Notes: generated by a model not told the origin, from the sequence alone. A stretch of DNA of 64,000 bases from Mastigias papua (GCA_964019165.1 OZ025275.1:13737874-13801873), one strand, 5' to 3'. Positions 13,084 to 24,862 are shown, counted from the stretch's first letter. Numbers and translations: made by a program.

Positions 13084-14023
13084 CCAGGATTTCTCCTTTT
13101 CTGGTGCAAACAGACAAGGTTGATATTATCCTCAGAAAAGTCTAAATATACATATAGGTATATATATTCATAATTATTCATAATTATATATCTAATCACA
13201 TAGATGCATGTATTTTTGTGTGTTTGTGCGTTTTGTGTATACTAGATCTTACTCAGTTTTCTATAATCTTATAAAAACTGTGATGTACTCTAAATTATTG
13301 TGATGTCTCTTACTGATGCTTGAAAACAGGAACACAAATACACCATTGAAATACAACATGCATTTGCGCTGAACAATACACGGAAACAGAAAATCACTTT
13401 AGTCAATCACATATAGCTGAAGTCAACTTTGATGTCAACATAAAAGTTAAAGCCATCATGCATAGGATGCTTCCACCATGCGGAATGTCAAAAGTAAATT
13501 ACGCCTTGTAAACAAAGTCCACTACACACTCATAGCTTGAGTGCAGAGCAAATTATTGAATAGCAGACTATGCTGGACTATTTTAGAGAGATCTGCAAAG
13601 TTCAATCACAATGCAAAGCACCCTTCTCCACATCAGTGAAGAGTGCATCGATTCTTGTTATTGAAATATTGACACGTCAGATTTCTCGACATGGATGTCT
13701 GAACATATTCGGTCCTACTACACAATCAAAATGCATTGCTTTTTCTGAATCCATTGTAAAATACAAAACAGAGGAATTGTCAAATGCTAGAAATGGGCGG
13801 CTTCCCTATTCAACCAAGTAACCACCTTGCTGGGGACTTTCGACGAGATTGTCATCAGACAATACTAAGCTCCTTTCCCAAATAATCATCATCATTACAT
13901 CAATTAAAAAGGGTTTAGTTCTTCAACTTGTCAATTCAAAAGTGCACTAGAAATCAGCTTGCTTCTTATTAAAACTTCATCGGACTAGGACAAGTTTGGC
14001 CATATTAATATATCGATACCTAC

Positions 14024-14190
14024 CAAATGAAGTCTTTGCAATGCGCACAGAACGTAGGCTGCCGGAAAAACTTCGGTACAAATTTATGGTCCTTGACCTC
14101 ATAAACATTTTTCTCTCTTATTGCACCACGTCTGTTGAAGCCTTTTGGCTTTATATCAGTAGAACTATTGCTTTTTTTCGACTCACTCAT
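14024..14190 (-). CDS. PKC: Conventional protein kinase C, first coding exon
   Basis: On the minus strand, 55 codons plus 2 bases run from an ATG at 14190 to a TTTG|GTAGGT donor. Residues 19-29 contain the pseudosubstrate RRGAIREKN, with alanine at the phospho-acceptor position. Residues 35-51 begin the C1A zinc finger: H35, twelve residues, C48-A-H-C51. The exon breaks inside the Trp codon after DFI, as I recall for animal PKC alpha/beta genes. The protein would be a calcium- and diacylglycerol-dependent Ser/Thr kinase held inactive by the pseudosubstrate. A frame open upstream to 14220 lacks another ATG, so M at 14190 is the likely start. The exon at 3943-4025 continues the same domain. The strong match to invertebrate conventional PKC makes aPKC or PKC-delta types unlikely. 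A BEL element lies about 0.9 kb upstream. Confidence 0.93.
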
Positions 14191-15068
14191 TTTCTTACCA
14201 CCATGACCAAACCAAAACAAACACTGATCACGGATCTAACAAGACCTGCTCCTGCATCCCAAAGATGCGTCTGTCTGCACTCTCTCGTTACGTCTCGCGT
14301 TGTCACGCAGATCGTAGTGAGACGATTGGCTCATCTTTAACATGTTCCCGTAGGAAAATCCTTCAAATATGCATGGCAAAACATGATATTTCATTGATTG
14401 CCAACAAGGGAGAGAAGCTTAAAATATAATTAACTCGCAGTTCTTGCATTTTTCAAACATTATTCCTGTGCTAAAAGCCAGAAACCGCTTCAGCTGGCTG
14501 GAGAGGTGCTAGAATAAAAGGAACCATACATTTATGACATCTAAAGAAGAAAAATTCGTAATTTTTAACTCCCTTCCCTTCTTGTTGGATATACTCTGAA
14601 ATCTATTCACTGCCTCCTCTACGAAGTCTATATGTTGAAATAGATGGATGGATGGATGGATGGATGGATGGATGGATGGATGGATGGATGGATGGATGGA
14701 TGGATGGATGGATGGATGGATGGATGGATGGATGGATGGATGGATGGATGGATGGATGGATGGATGGATGGATGGATGGATGGATGGATGGATGGATGGA
14801 TGGATGGATGGATGGATGGATGGATGGATGGATTGATGGATGGGTGGGTGGGTGGGTGGATGGATGGACAAGATGGACAAGTGTTTAGGTAGGCTGACCA
14901 TAAAATATGTTTAAATGAGTTTGTGATGACAAGGGAAGCTGGCGTGTTACGCACTATTTCTATACTATTTCAACAGTTTGCAGGTAAAATGAAAAGAAAG
15001 GAAAGGGACATCAAAATTCTGAAAGACCCCTCCACCTCCCTCTCTACAAAGTCTAATAAAGTCTTAAA
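14191..15068. other. PKC 5-prime flank
   Basis: This should contain the 5-prime UTR and possibly the promoter of the minus-strand PKC gene, but no TATA box or CpG cluster stands out. The (ATGG)n array at 14642-14872 lies inside it. Confidence 0.4.
14642..14872. repeat. (ATGG)n microsatellite
   Basis: About 48 nearly perfect ATGG tetramers, ending in a GTGG variant block at 14842-14858. All six-frame open frames across it are artefacts. Confidence 0.98.
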
Positions 15069-15073
15069 CTCAT

Positions 15074-15356
15074 TGTTGAGATGTTGATTTAGTTAATTTA
15101 GAGTGTAGTCGATATCTAATCCTAATGTAGTCAATCAAGAACACTTGCCAATCAAAATAATTAGTTAAGGCGCCGAATTAGGGACAGGCATCCGTAAAAG
15201 AAGGTGTATAGGAAATTAGAAGTCAGTGTTCACGTGTAGTTAAGATGAAAGGTATTATGTTTTTGCTGTACAAATTATGTATATAGATATGTTACTGTTT
15301 TATATAAAGACACTACATTATTTGGCTTCACGATCTGCCTCAATTAGTTCACAACA
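15074..15356 (+). repeat. BEL/Pao 5-prime LTR
   Basis: 283 bp with TGTTG...CAACA ends. A TATATAAA box at 15301-15308 is the likely transcription-start signal. Confidence 0.96.
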
Positions 15357-15358
15357 TA

Positions 15359-15376
15359 TGGCGCCCAACGTGGGGC
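15359..15376 (+). promoter_or_regulatory. Primer-binding site, tRNA-Lys(CUU) type
   Basis: TGGCGCCCAACGTGGGGC starts two bases after the LTR. From memory of animal tRNA-Lys(CUU), it is complementary over 18 bases to that tRNA's 3-prime end including CCA. Confidence 0.85.
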
Positions 15377-15404
15377 TGTGAGGTCAAATAAAATCTGTGT
15401 AAGG

Positions 15405-18400
15405 ATGGCTACAGAAGAAAATCAAGAGACAACACAAGGAATAGAACGCCTACGAAAAATAAGAGGTGGCCATCGAGCGGTCGTAACAAAGCTTGGACGA
15501 GAAGCATGTGTCTTAATAAAGGAGAATAACGATAACCGAGAGGCAAATTTAGTATCGAGACTAAATTCAATCAGAAGCACACTCAACGAAAAGCAGACAC
15601 TACTCAATACTCTCAACGATAAAATTTTAGAGCGATGCAACGAAAACGAAATTGACAAAGAGATTGAGGAATCAACGGAATTAACTACACTTATCAGCGA
15701 ATGGATTGACAGAATAGAGCAATTCAAATGCAACGGATCCGAGAACAGGGTACCTTCGAATCAGGTCGAAACACCGAAAACATCAACACCGAAACGAGTA
15801 GAAGCAGAACCGAATACTGAGCACAGTACACCACCTTTTGAACGTTTGGAAACAAGCGGAATCACCGAAACAACGAGCAGTAGAGTTTTTAGTGGGGTGA
15901 GGCTACCGAAAATCAACTTGCCGAAGTTTAATGGCGATGTTACCAAATATCAACATTTTATACAAAGCTTTAAATGCAGTATCGAAGCAAATGAATCATT
16001 ATCAGACGTCCATAAGTTAAACTACCTGATTAATTCCCTTGAAGGCCCAGCATATAAGGCTTTGGAAGGTTTTCAAATTGTTGAGGAGAATTACAAGAAA
16101 GCGCTAGATATTTTAAAGGCCCGTTATGGAAAGCCACAGCATATTATAAGTGCACACATGCAAGCCCTATTGAAGCTACAAACTTACCAGAATGATAACA
16201 TAAGCGATTTGAGAGCCATTTATGACAAGATTATGGTAAATGTGAGAGGCTTAGAAAGTTTGGGGATTTCTTCGGAGAAGTATGGAAGCCTGTTGATCCC
16301 CGTCATAATGTCCCGAATGCCAAGTGAAATTGCGCTGCAAGTAGCCCGTAAAACCTCCCAGGATATATGGTCAATCGACGAAATTATGACTATAATTCGC
16401 CAGGAGATAGAGGCCCGAGAAATCGGCAAAGGAATTTCAGCAATCGAAACTAAAGGAAACGGGAGACCATTGAGAACCGCGCCAATCGGAACAACGAAAA
16501 CTTTTGTCTCAAGGTCAGAAAATCCCAAGAAAGAAATTGGATGTTATTTTTGCAAGAAACATCACTACTCTAACGAATGCCGAGAAATTACAGACCCATG
16601 TGAAAGAAAGGCAATAATAACTGCAGCCAAACGATGTTACAATTGTTTCCGTACCGGCCACAACGCTAAAGAATGCCGTCAAACACGTAAATGTTATTTT
16701 TGCAATGGCAAACACAACACCGCATTGTGCACAAGTGCCAGAAAGAGCAGTAGCAGTAATGCAAATGAAACCAAGGCCAATATCTCAGTCACAAAAATCA
16801 GTGCAAAACATCGAGAGGAAAGCGATCAGTCAACGGATGGAAGAACGGTTACAACAGCTACATCAAGAGAGAAAACAAATGTACTGTTACAAACGGCAAG
16901 GGTATTCGTTTATGGAGAAGGCCAAGAGGAGAGGGGAATCGAAACAACTGTATTGTTTGACAGCGGCAGTCAGAAAAGTTACATCACCGAAAAGCTCAAG
17001 AATCGACTCCGTTTGAAAACAAAGGGCAGTGAGTCTATTAATTTAAATACCTTCGGCTCTAATAAATACACTAAGCAGTGTTGTGATAGAGTCAAAGTTA
17101 ATTTAAGAGCAGCGGATCATGTATGTACAATTAACGCACTTAGTTTCCCCACCCTCTGCTCTCCGATTGCGGCCCGCGTTGATATGAGTAGTTATACACA
17201 CTTGCAAGGCCTAGAGCTCGCAGATACCTTTAGCAGCAGTGATAAGGAAATAGGTATCCTTATAGGAGCAGATCATTATTATGATGTAGTTAGTGGAGAA
17301 GTTATTAAAGGTAGTTTAGGGCCTGTAGCGACATCTAGTAAATTTGGTTGGTTATTATCAGGGCCTATTTCATCTTGTGAAGCAGAGAATGCCTGTTCTA
17401 ATGTGGTTACAAGTTTTGTAGTAGATGTTCTGCCTCAGAAAGAAAATGCTACCAACGAAGTACAGGAGATCGTGGATTCATTAAATCAGTTGTGGAAACA
17501 CGAAGCCTCAGGCCTATCAACAATCGAGAGTGATGAGCATGCAAGGAAAAAGCCATTCGTCATCCAAGAGAAAGAAGGCAGATACGAGGTAAGCCTTCCT
17601 TGGAAGGAAAATATTTGTGCACCTTTAGATTCTGATTTAGACATGTGTCGTAGCAGATTAACATCGTTGTATAGTAAACTTAAGCTCAAACCGGATCTTT
17701 TAAAGCAGTATGATGATGTCTTTAAGGAACAGTTAGACTCGGGTGTTATTGAAAGGGTACCCCCCGAGGAAGAGGAACGTGAAGGGGCTCATTTTTTATG
17801 TCATTTTGGGGTGATTCGTAGCGATAGAGAAACTACGAAATTGCGTATTGTATTCGACGGATCAGCGAAATCGAATAAGTCATCGTTGTCTTTGAATGAT
17901 AGGTTAGACATAGGAGATAATCACATGCCATTATTGTTCGAAATTTTACTTCGTTTCCGAGCGCATCCCGTAGTTTTAACTGCGGATATCGAGAAAGCCT
18001 TTTTACAAGTAGGTATTCACGAGTCTGATAGAGATAATTTACGTTTTTTATGGTTTGATGACGCGCGTAGTGATAATCCTAACGTCGTGCAATATCGGTA
18101 CAAACGTTTGCTATTTGGCCTAACTTGTAGTCCCACACTATTAGCGGAAACCATCAGACACCATGTAGAAAAGTATTCAGAGACACATCCCGAAGTTGTG
18201 GAAATACTTAGCCGTTTATATGCGGACGATCTTTCATGTGGTACAGATAACCCCAGTAAGGCTCTAGAAATTTACAAGAGTTGTAAAGACCTTATGAAGC
18301 AGGGAGGCTTTAATTTGCGCAAATGGAATAGCAACGACAAGACACTGCTCAAAGAAATAAACATTATGGAAGGCAAAAATGAAATAAAAAATGTGATACC

Positions 18401-21173
18401 TAAGGGGAAAGTCGATGAAGATGATCAGACCTATACGCAATATGCCATAGGCACACCTCAATCTAAGGGAAGTTCTAAGGTGCTAGGGGTCAGTTGGGAC
18501 AGCTATTCAGACCAGCTGACATTTGATGTAACAGGTATAGGAGAATTTGCAAAAACCATCCCAGCAACAAAGCGTTCATTACTTAAGTTAGCAGCAAAGA
18601 TTTTTGATCCCCTTGGTTGCTTAACTGTGTTTACCATTAATCTTAAGATATTGTTTCAACAATCATGTGTTGATAAAATAGGTTGGGATGAAGAGCTTGA
18701 AGGTAAGTATCGAAAAACATACGATGCATTGATTAACGATCTTCAATTGTGTAACGAAGCGAGTATTTCTAGAGGCATCATATCAGGTTGTAATAAGCCA
18801 ATTCAAAAGATTGAATTGCACGGTTTTTCTGATGCCAGTGAACGAGCCTATGCAGCAGTTGTTTATGCCAAAATTCAGTATGAATCTGGGGAACTTAACG
18901 TAAGGTTTGTGTCTTCAAAATCCAAGGTTGCTCCGATACGTAAACAAAGCATACCAAGGCTGGAATTATTAGGTGCATGTTTGTTATCAGATTTAGTAAA
19001 CACCATTCGTAAGATCCTTAATGAAGAACTTAAGGGTAACGTAATTGATACATATTATTGGGTAGATTCAAGTGCAGTTTTATGTTGGATCCGAAATATC
19101 AAACATTGGAATCAATACGTTCGACACAGGGTTTCTCAAATTCTTTCCACGTCCGAAAGAGAACAATGGTTGCACTGTCCTGGAACGCAGAACCCCGCAG
19201 ATCTTCCTTCACGTGGTATTTATTGTCATTTTCATGACAATCCCTTGTGGTGGGAGGGTCCCGAATTTCTTAAAGAAGACCCGGTAGATTGGCCAAAAAC
19301 TCCTTGCAATAACGAGCTAGAAACCAACGTAGCCATGAAGGAGAAAATTAAAGTAGAGCCAAACATAACACATGCAATAGTTGCAAAGGCGACCGAATCG
19401 AAGAGTAATTGGAGTAAAGTTGTAGAATTAGAACGATTTAGTGATAAGGGCAAACTCCTAAGAACTATTGCATGGGTATACAGATTTATTAATAATGCGA
19501 AATCAGCAATAAAGCAGGAGACGGTAAATAACGATGAGGTCTTAAGTGTATCAGAAATTAATTCGGCTGAAAATGCAATAGTCAAGTTCATACAAATGGA
19601 GAACTTCGAAGCAGAAATTAAGTATATGTTGTTAAGTCCATCGGTAAGGAATAAGGTTAAGACACCTTCATATGTTAACCAGTTCAACTTATATATAGAC
19701 GAAATAGGGGTAATACGTTGTAGATCACGCATCAAGAAAGCAATAATGCCAGATGCCGGTAAGAGACCAATATTTCTACCATCTAAAAGTAGATATTGTG
19801 AGCTGCTAATTAAAGATTGCCACGAAAAAGTCTTTCATAACGGTATACGGGAAACGTTAAATCTGCTCAGACAGAAATATTGGGTTTTGCGGGGAAGGGA
19901 AAAGGTGAAAAGTATAGCGCGTAAGTGTATTGTATGTAAGAAAATAGAAGGCTTGCCATATAAAACCGTATTTTGTCCCAATTTACCTCACTTTAGAGTT
20001 GATCAAGACCCGCCTTTCACACATGTCGGCATAGATTTTGCGGGACCTCTTATCGTTAAAGGTGAATCACACGTTCAGAACAAGGGCGAAATTAAATGTT
20101 ATGTGTGTTTGTTTACATGTGCTTCGACAAGAGCCGTGCATCTCGAATTAGTTGAAGACCTAACAGTTGAATCTTTTATTCGAGCATTTCGACGATTTTG
20201 CGCACGTAGAGGTTTACCAGCAACCATAATTAGCGATAACGCAAAAACGTTTAAAGCAGCCTCAAAGGAGGTTAAGAGTTTACTTCGTACTCCTCGTTTA
20301 AAAGAGTATTTTGCGATAAAAGGTGTCCAGTGGAAGTTTATTGTAGAGTTGGCACCATTTCAAGGGGGATTTTGGGAAAGGTTAATACGTAGTGTTAAAC
20401 GTTGTTTGATAAAAACGATTGGTCGTGCGATGTTGAATTATAGTGAATTACACACCGTTCTTGTAGAAATCGAAGGTGTTGTTAATGCACGTCCACTGAC
20501 GTATGTTTATGATGATAATGAAGGGGTATCGTATCCTCTAACCCCATCGCATTTAGTAAATGGAAGAAATTTAAATCGGTTACCCAATGATGCTTATTTC
20601 GAGATTTGTAACACTTACGAAAGTTTATCTAAACGTGCCAAGTACAATCGTCGATTGCTGAACAATTTTACATCGGTTTGGAAAAACGAGTATTTGTTAG
20701 GTTTGTTAGAAGCGTATAGACCGAAAGGTAAAAGCAACCCTTCACAAAATCCAAACATTAATGTTAATGACATTGTAATTATCCGAAATGAGCAGGTTAA
20801 AAGAGCATTCTGGAACATTGGAAAAGTTATTGGATTATTGAACGGGAGTGATGGATCAACAAGAGCTGCCAGGGTAGAAGTAAGTTCAGACAAGGGTAAG
20901 AAAGTGTTACAACGATCTTTAAAGCATTTAGTGCCGCTCGAAATTTGTAGTGAAGTTAATCAGCGTAGTCAGGTAGTTGCGCCAGAGCATTCGCAAGACC
21001 AAACATACGCAAGCGCAGACAGCACAGCCAGCGCCACCGCAAGAAACGCAGCGGCTCCCAATAGGGAAGCCAGCACGCCCCGACCGCGCAGAAATGCGGC
21101 TGCAATCGGAGAAATCACTAGAAGAGAAGGAAAGATGAATGTATATTCAGCTGTATGCATGGACAATATGTAA
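15405..21173 (+). CDS. gag-pol: BEL/Pao gag-pol polyprotein
   Basis: 1922 codons without interruption. The first ATG is 15405; the frame is open a little upstream without an ATG. Order from the N-terminus: a gag-like DUF1759 region (about 175-330); three zinc knuckles (C380-C392 and C430-C442 of CX2CX3HX4C form, and the canonical CX2CX4HX4C at C411-C424); an aspartic protease with FDSGS at D519; reverse transcriptase with D861 and the YADD pair D941/D942; a Pao-type region; RNase H with D1143, E1187 and D1221; integrase zinc finger H1473, H1478, C1508, C1511; integrase core D1544, D1611, E1658; and a C-terminal DUF5641-like domain (about 1790-1860). The product copies the element RNA into DNA in virus-like particles and inserts it. 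All catalytic residues expected for the family are present. Gag and pol share one frame, so no frameshift signal is needed. No envelope gene is present. Confidence 0.97.
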   Translation: MATEENQETTQGIERLRKIRGGHRAVVTKLGREACVLIKENNDNREANLVSRLNSIRSTLNEKQTLLNTLNDKILERCNENEIDKEIEESTELTTLISEWIDRIEQFKCNGSENRVPSNQVETPKTSTPKRVEAEPNTEHSTPPFERLETSGITETTSSRVFSGVRLPKINLPKFNGDVTKYQHFIQSFKCSIEANESLSDVHKLNYLINSLEGPAYKALEGFQIVEENYKKALDILKARYGKPQHIISAHMQALLKLQTYQNDNISDLRAIYDKIMVNVRGLESLGISSEKYGSLLIPVIMSRMPSEIALQVARKTSQDIWSIDEIMTIIRQEIEAREIGKGISAIETKGNGRPLRTAPIGTTKTFVSRSENPKKEIGCYFCKKHHYSNECREITDPCERKAIITAAKRCYNCFRTGHNAKECRQTRKCYFCNGKHNTALCTSARKSSSSNANETKANISVTKISAKHREESDQSTDGRTVTTATSREKTNVLLQTARVFVYGEGQEERGIETTVLFDSGSQKSYITEKLKNRLRLKTKGSESINLNTFGSNKYTKQCCDRVKVNLRAADHVCTINALSFPTLCSPIAARVDMSSYTHLQGLELADTFSSSDKEIGILIGADHYYDVVSGEVIKGSLGPVATSSKFGWLLSGPISSCEAENACSNVVTSFVVDVLPQKENATNEVQEIVDSLNQLWKHEASGLSTIESDEHARKKPFVIQEKEGRYEVSLPWKENICAPLDSDLDMCRSRLTSLYSKLKLKPDLLKQYDDVFKEQLDSGVIERVPPEEEEREGAHFLCHFGVIRSDRETTKLRIVFDGSAKSNKSSLSLNDRLDIGDNHMPLLFEILLRFRAHPVVLTADIEKAFLQVGIHESDRDNLRFLWFDDARSDNPNVVQYRYKRLLFGLTCSPTLLAETIRHHVEKYSETHPEVVEILSRLYADDLSCGTDNPSKALEIYKSCKDLMKQGGFNLRKWNSNDKTLLKEINIMEGKNEIKNVIPKGKVDEDDQTYTQYAIGTPQSKGSSKVLGVSWDSYSDQLTFDVTGIGEFAKTIPATKRSLLKLAAKIFDPLGCLTVFTINLKILFQQSCVDKIGWDEELEGKYRKTYDALINDLQLCNEASISRGIISGCNKPIQKIELHGFSDASERAYAAVVYAKIQYESGELNVRFVSSKSKVAPIRKQSIPRLELLGACLLSDLVNTIRKILNEELKGNVIDTYYWVDSSAVLCWIRNIKHWNQYVRHRVSQILSTSEREQWLHCPGTQNPADLPSRGIYCHFHDNPLWWEGPEFLKEDPVDWPKTPCNNELETNVAMKEKIKVEPNITHAIVAKATESKSNWSKVVELERFSDKGKLLRTIAWVYRFINNAKSAIKQETVNNDEVLSVSEINSAENAIVKFIQMENFEAEIKYMLLSPSVRNKVKTPSYVNQFNLYIDEIGVIRCRSRIKKAIMPDAGKRPIFLPSKSRYCELLIKDCHEKVFHNGIRETLNLLRQKYWVLRGREKVKSIARKCIVCKKIEGLPYKTVFCPNLPHFRVDQDPPFTHVGIDFAGPLIVKGESHVQNKGEIKCYVCLFTCASTRAVHLELVEDLTVESFIRAFRRFCARRGLPATIISDNAKTFKAASKEVKSLLRTPRLKEYFAIKGVQWKFIVELAPFQGGFWERLIRSVKRCLIKTIGRAMLNYSELHTVLVEIEGVVNARPLTYVYDDNEGVSYPLTPSHLVNGRNLNRLPNDAYFEICNTYESLSKRAKYNRRLLNNFTSVWKNEYLLGLLEAYRPKGKSNPSQNPNINVNDIVIIRNEQVKRAFWNIGKVIGLLNGSDGSTRAARVEVSSDKGKKVLQRSLKHLVPLEICSEVNQRSQVVAPEHSQDQTYASADSTASATARNAAAPNREASTPRPRRNAAAIGEITRREGKMNVYSAVCMDNM

Positions 21174-21261
21174 TTGAGATATTTTGCATTATTATTGATA
21201 TATTCATATTTTATGTAATCTAGTTGTTTTGTTGTTTGTTTGTTCACCGAGATGAACCAAC

Positions 21262-21272
21262 CCGCGGGAGTG
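21262..21272 (+). promoter_or_regulatory. Polypurine tract, probable
   Basis: The short purine run GCGGGAGTG directly before the right LTR is the usual place for plus-strand priming. It is weak as a pure purine tract. Confidence 0.5.
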
Positions 21273-21555
21273 TGTTGAGATGTTGATTTAGTTAATTTAG
21301 AGTGTAGTCGATATCTAATCCTAATGTAGTCAATCAAGAACACTTGCCAATCAAAATAATTAGTTAAGGCGCCGAATTAGGGACAGGCATCCGTAAAAGA
21401 AGGTGTATAGGAAATTAGAAGTCAGTGTTCACGTGTAGTTAAGATGAAAGGTATTATGTTTTTGCTGTACAAATTATGTATATAGATATGTTACTGTTTT
21501 ATATAAAGACACTACATTATTTGGCTTCACGATCTGCCTCAATTAGTTCACAACA
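21273..21555 (+). repeat. BEL/Pao 3-prime LTR
   Basis: 283 bp, apparently identical to the left LTR, with TATATAAA at 21500-21507. Confidence 0.96.
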
Positions 21556-21560
21556 CTCAT

Positions 21561-24500
21561 CATACCTCTCCCCCCTTTCTGCCGACACCAAATGCATGGC
21601 CCATAAACCATTTGTTTCGCCACCATACCTACACAAATTATGTAAGATGGTTGCTTCTAAACTGCACGTTCAGAGGTCCCCATCTTACATACTTTGTATA
21701 AGTATCATGGCTATGCGGATGGGTTTTAAAACGAAGTATTACAGTAAAACCAGGGGAGGACTAGCAGGGGATACTAGGATGCGATCGCATCCCGGGCCAT
21801 CCCCTCTCAATTTCCTTGCGTCCCCCTATTATCCCCAGCAACTTGGTTGATCCTTATTCTACTACTTGCAGGTTAAGGACAATAAGTGACCACTCCTAAT
21901 TCTAGGCACTTTCATAACGTAGCATCTTTGAGAAAAAGCCGCCAGTCCTCCCCTAAGTAAAACTTATCGACCCAGAAAATGCAGCTTCTTTGCAGCTCTT
22001 TTGATGAATCCGGTAATAGTTAAGCATGGAAACAGACAAAGGGGAAGAAGACGAGAAGCTCTGTTTGAAATAGGAATATATGGAGACTATGTATATTGCA
22101 AGGGCTGGTGTTCAGCCCTCTTTATCAAAATTAGAAGAGCCTCCCAGCGGAGGAGCTCAGTCCCCATTCAACAGACTGTACGCTGGTTTGGTGTATTCTT
22201 AGTTTGTCATAAATTCTACGTTGATCTAAAGCCAGAGCATTTTAAACATACTAACTACTGGGGAAAAGTACCTGATAGGTTCAGTGCATTCCCCAGTAGT
22301 GGCTGGCAAAATCAATGAATTTCCCCAGGTGTTTAGGCCCAATCAAAAGCTTTTTCAAGGAGAGACTATCACTTCTTAGGGTTATTGTATCAAAATGTTT
22401 AAAAACAGTGTGACTTTATCAATTTTGAACGTGAAATGTGTACTGCCTACTTTCTACAAATGTGTCTACAGGGCGTGGTCACAAAGTTTTCCCCATCTTT
22501 ACTGCCTTATTTTTAGACATTGCCTCAGTAGTGGAAAGTCCTAAAAAAATGCTATACCTACAGCACAGCCTTCTTATTAACTGTTTTTAAGATGGCATTT
22601 CTGTTGAACGTAACACATTTCAGCGACAAAACTGCAATCTATTCACGAAGAGGGTACTCTTAGTAGAAGAAATCTTGGGTGTAGCCAACTCTCTCCCCCC
22701 CCCCTCCCCAAGGGAAAATTATGCTGGGTTTTGTAGAGTGTTTGCTCCGTGGTATAGAGCTAAATATTGTACAATAGGGGTTCTACCCATCCACCAAACA
22801 GATCATTTCTTCCAAAATTGTCAGCCTTTCTGAAAGTTCATTCGATGACTATCGATTGCAGTCAAGAAGTCAGTAATACACCACATAAACTGAAGGCGTT
22901 CTTTTTCAATAAGAATGTATAAGAATTTTTCCACCCGAGTTACATCAGGCTCTTTGTTGAAATCTATAGATGTTTACCAGAGCATAACATAGCATGCAGG
23001 AATGATGCTACACTGTATATCTGCCCTTCCATCATGCTTCGAAGTAATGTTGGGGGCATTGTACAGTGAGTCCTTCTGTTCTCTCGATATTCACTATCTG
23101 ATCACCTTTGGACATAAATTCGCATGAATCTTTATTGGCATTTGCAGCTGAATTTATTGCATAAACCACAGCGTAAATAAAACAAAAGTTGATGCCAAAC
23201 TTTTGCAGCTCAAGTTTCTATTGGCTTCTTTGGTACTTTTCCACGACTTGGTTCTATCCATAAGTTGATATGTCGTTAAATGACTTTGAGAATACTTTGA
23301 AAACCAAAAAGTGCCACTAGCAACACATTTTCCAGCAGCCATACAATTTTTATGAGGAACGTACAGTTAAAAGGCCAAAAAGCTGTTGAGAAACATGTTT
23401 TACTAAAGACAAGATCACAAAGGAACTTTTCAAATTGGAATATCAGATTCATGTAGTTTATGTAACAGTGGGGTTTACTTTAAAGTTTTTAATGTCTAGG
23501 GTATCCTTTCTTAACACCTAAAACTTAAAATATCTTTATAGCAGGAAAAGTGCAGTTAAAATTAAGGAACAAATAGGGGCTTTTAATGTGCCGTGGCAAA
23601 AAGAGGTCAAAAATCAGGGACTCTAAGAAGTAGGCCTTGAGCTAGGCTCCATATTAAAAAACATGTATAGTGCTTGCACCAACGTGCTCGTTACCTAGGT
23701 CAATACCAAAGAACTTCCAGCTAGTGTTGCTTTTGTCATGCATTGCATTAAAAAATATATATTCATGATACTTATGGTTGCTATCTATAGGTGCATCGTA
23801 TGGAAAGGATGCAGCAATGCACAATTTGATTGTATCCCCAATCAAGGGATTTGCTATGGGTAAATATGGGATGCAACAGACCCTGGCATAGGAGGCTGTC
23901 TGCCCATTTGCAAGCCTCAGTTCTTGAAAGCAAACCTGGAAAGTTGATTTGTTTCAGTTGAAAAAAAAAATCATTCCCGTCTTGGTGACGATATTGTCAA
24001 GCATATTTCCTAAACATCTTCATTGATTACAATGATTACAAAAACTTAGATGATGTGATGTGATAATATGGATCACTGCTAAGTTGTCAAAACTTCAACT
24101 TAATCTCAAATAAAGAAGTAATGACAACAAAATTCAGTAAACCAAGTAGCCGACTTTTGGTTCATTAAGAATTGCCCATTTTGAAAATTGTCTCCAAAGT
24201 AGATTTCTCCAAAGCTCTGTTCTCTTGTTATAATGTGGACGGGGAAAACGCATACTTTTCAAAACACTTACATCACTGCCTAAACGAACTTGCACCCAAT
24301 ATGTTAATCATTGCTTCCAAAATATCAATGTCCATCCGCACGAACCGTGCGTGTTTGTAGCAATTATGACAATATGTAGAGGAAAGTGGTTTTTATCACG
24401 TTTTTCTAAGTGCCCCAAGGACTTTTAGCGACCATTGTAGGTTCTCAAAAAGGAAAAATACTTTCCACCTCTGGGGGAGATATTGCAGAATTAACTATGA

Positions 24501-24858
24501 TACAACACTATCTTTGACAGCATTTCTACAATAAAAAGGGGTATAAGTTAAGGAATTAACTGTTAGGTACTCCATTCGCTGATTACGAGGAAGAAGCAAC
24601 TAAAAACAGTAATCAATTGGCTCAAGGTTCTACCCAAATTTTGAAGATTAACCAGTCAATTCTCTCCTTGCGAATAACATAATTAAGATGAGGAGTTTTG
24701 CTTCCATTAGAAGGAAAAATTGAAAGTCCAATGTCAATGGAAGGAACTTCCTTGTAAATTGTTAATGATTGTTTAAATTTTTCCTCAATTCCAAAATATG
24801 GAGCATGAATCACTTTAGTCGGTTTGAAATGTACGAAATCTTGGAGGCCATATGCAAG
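21561..24858. other. Intergenic stretch, nothing recognised
   Basis: No exon, RNA gene or complete transposon could be supported. A plus-strand frame at 22001-22318 (105 codons) has no recognisable domain. A C-tract lies near 22690. The word AGGCCTTGAGCTAGGCTCC near 23634 recurs near 35370, hinting at an old shared repeat. Confidence 0.4.
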
Positions 24859-24862
24859 GTAA

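Larger units (their letters stand above)
15069..21560 (+). mobile_element. Complete BEL/Pao LTR retrotransposon
   Basis: Layout: a 5-bp duplication CTCAT (15069-15073), left LTR, primer site, one long gag-pol frame, purine-rich tract, right LTR, and CTCAT again (21556-21560). The two 283-bp LTRs start TGTTG and end CAACA, and I saw no difference between them, so the insertion should be recent. No env-like frame follows pol. The element lies head-to-head with the PKC gene. All parts needed for transposition appear present by inspection. Confidence 0.97.

Noticed and set aside
14509..14954. Long Met-Asp-Gly-Trp and Ile-His-Pro-Ser repeat frames
   Set aside because: Translations of the (ATGG)n array.
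21777..21792. 16-bp perfect palindrome GGATGCGATCGCATCC
   Set aside because: Isolated, with no second copy or nearby gene to suggest an operator; may be chance.
22001..22318. 105-codon plus-strand frame
   Set aside because: No domain, no splice context, unusual composition; an open frame of this length is expected by chance in a window of this size.
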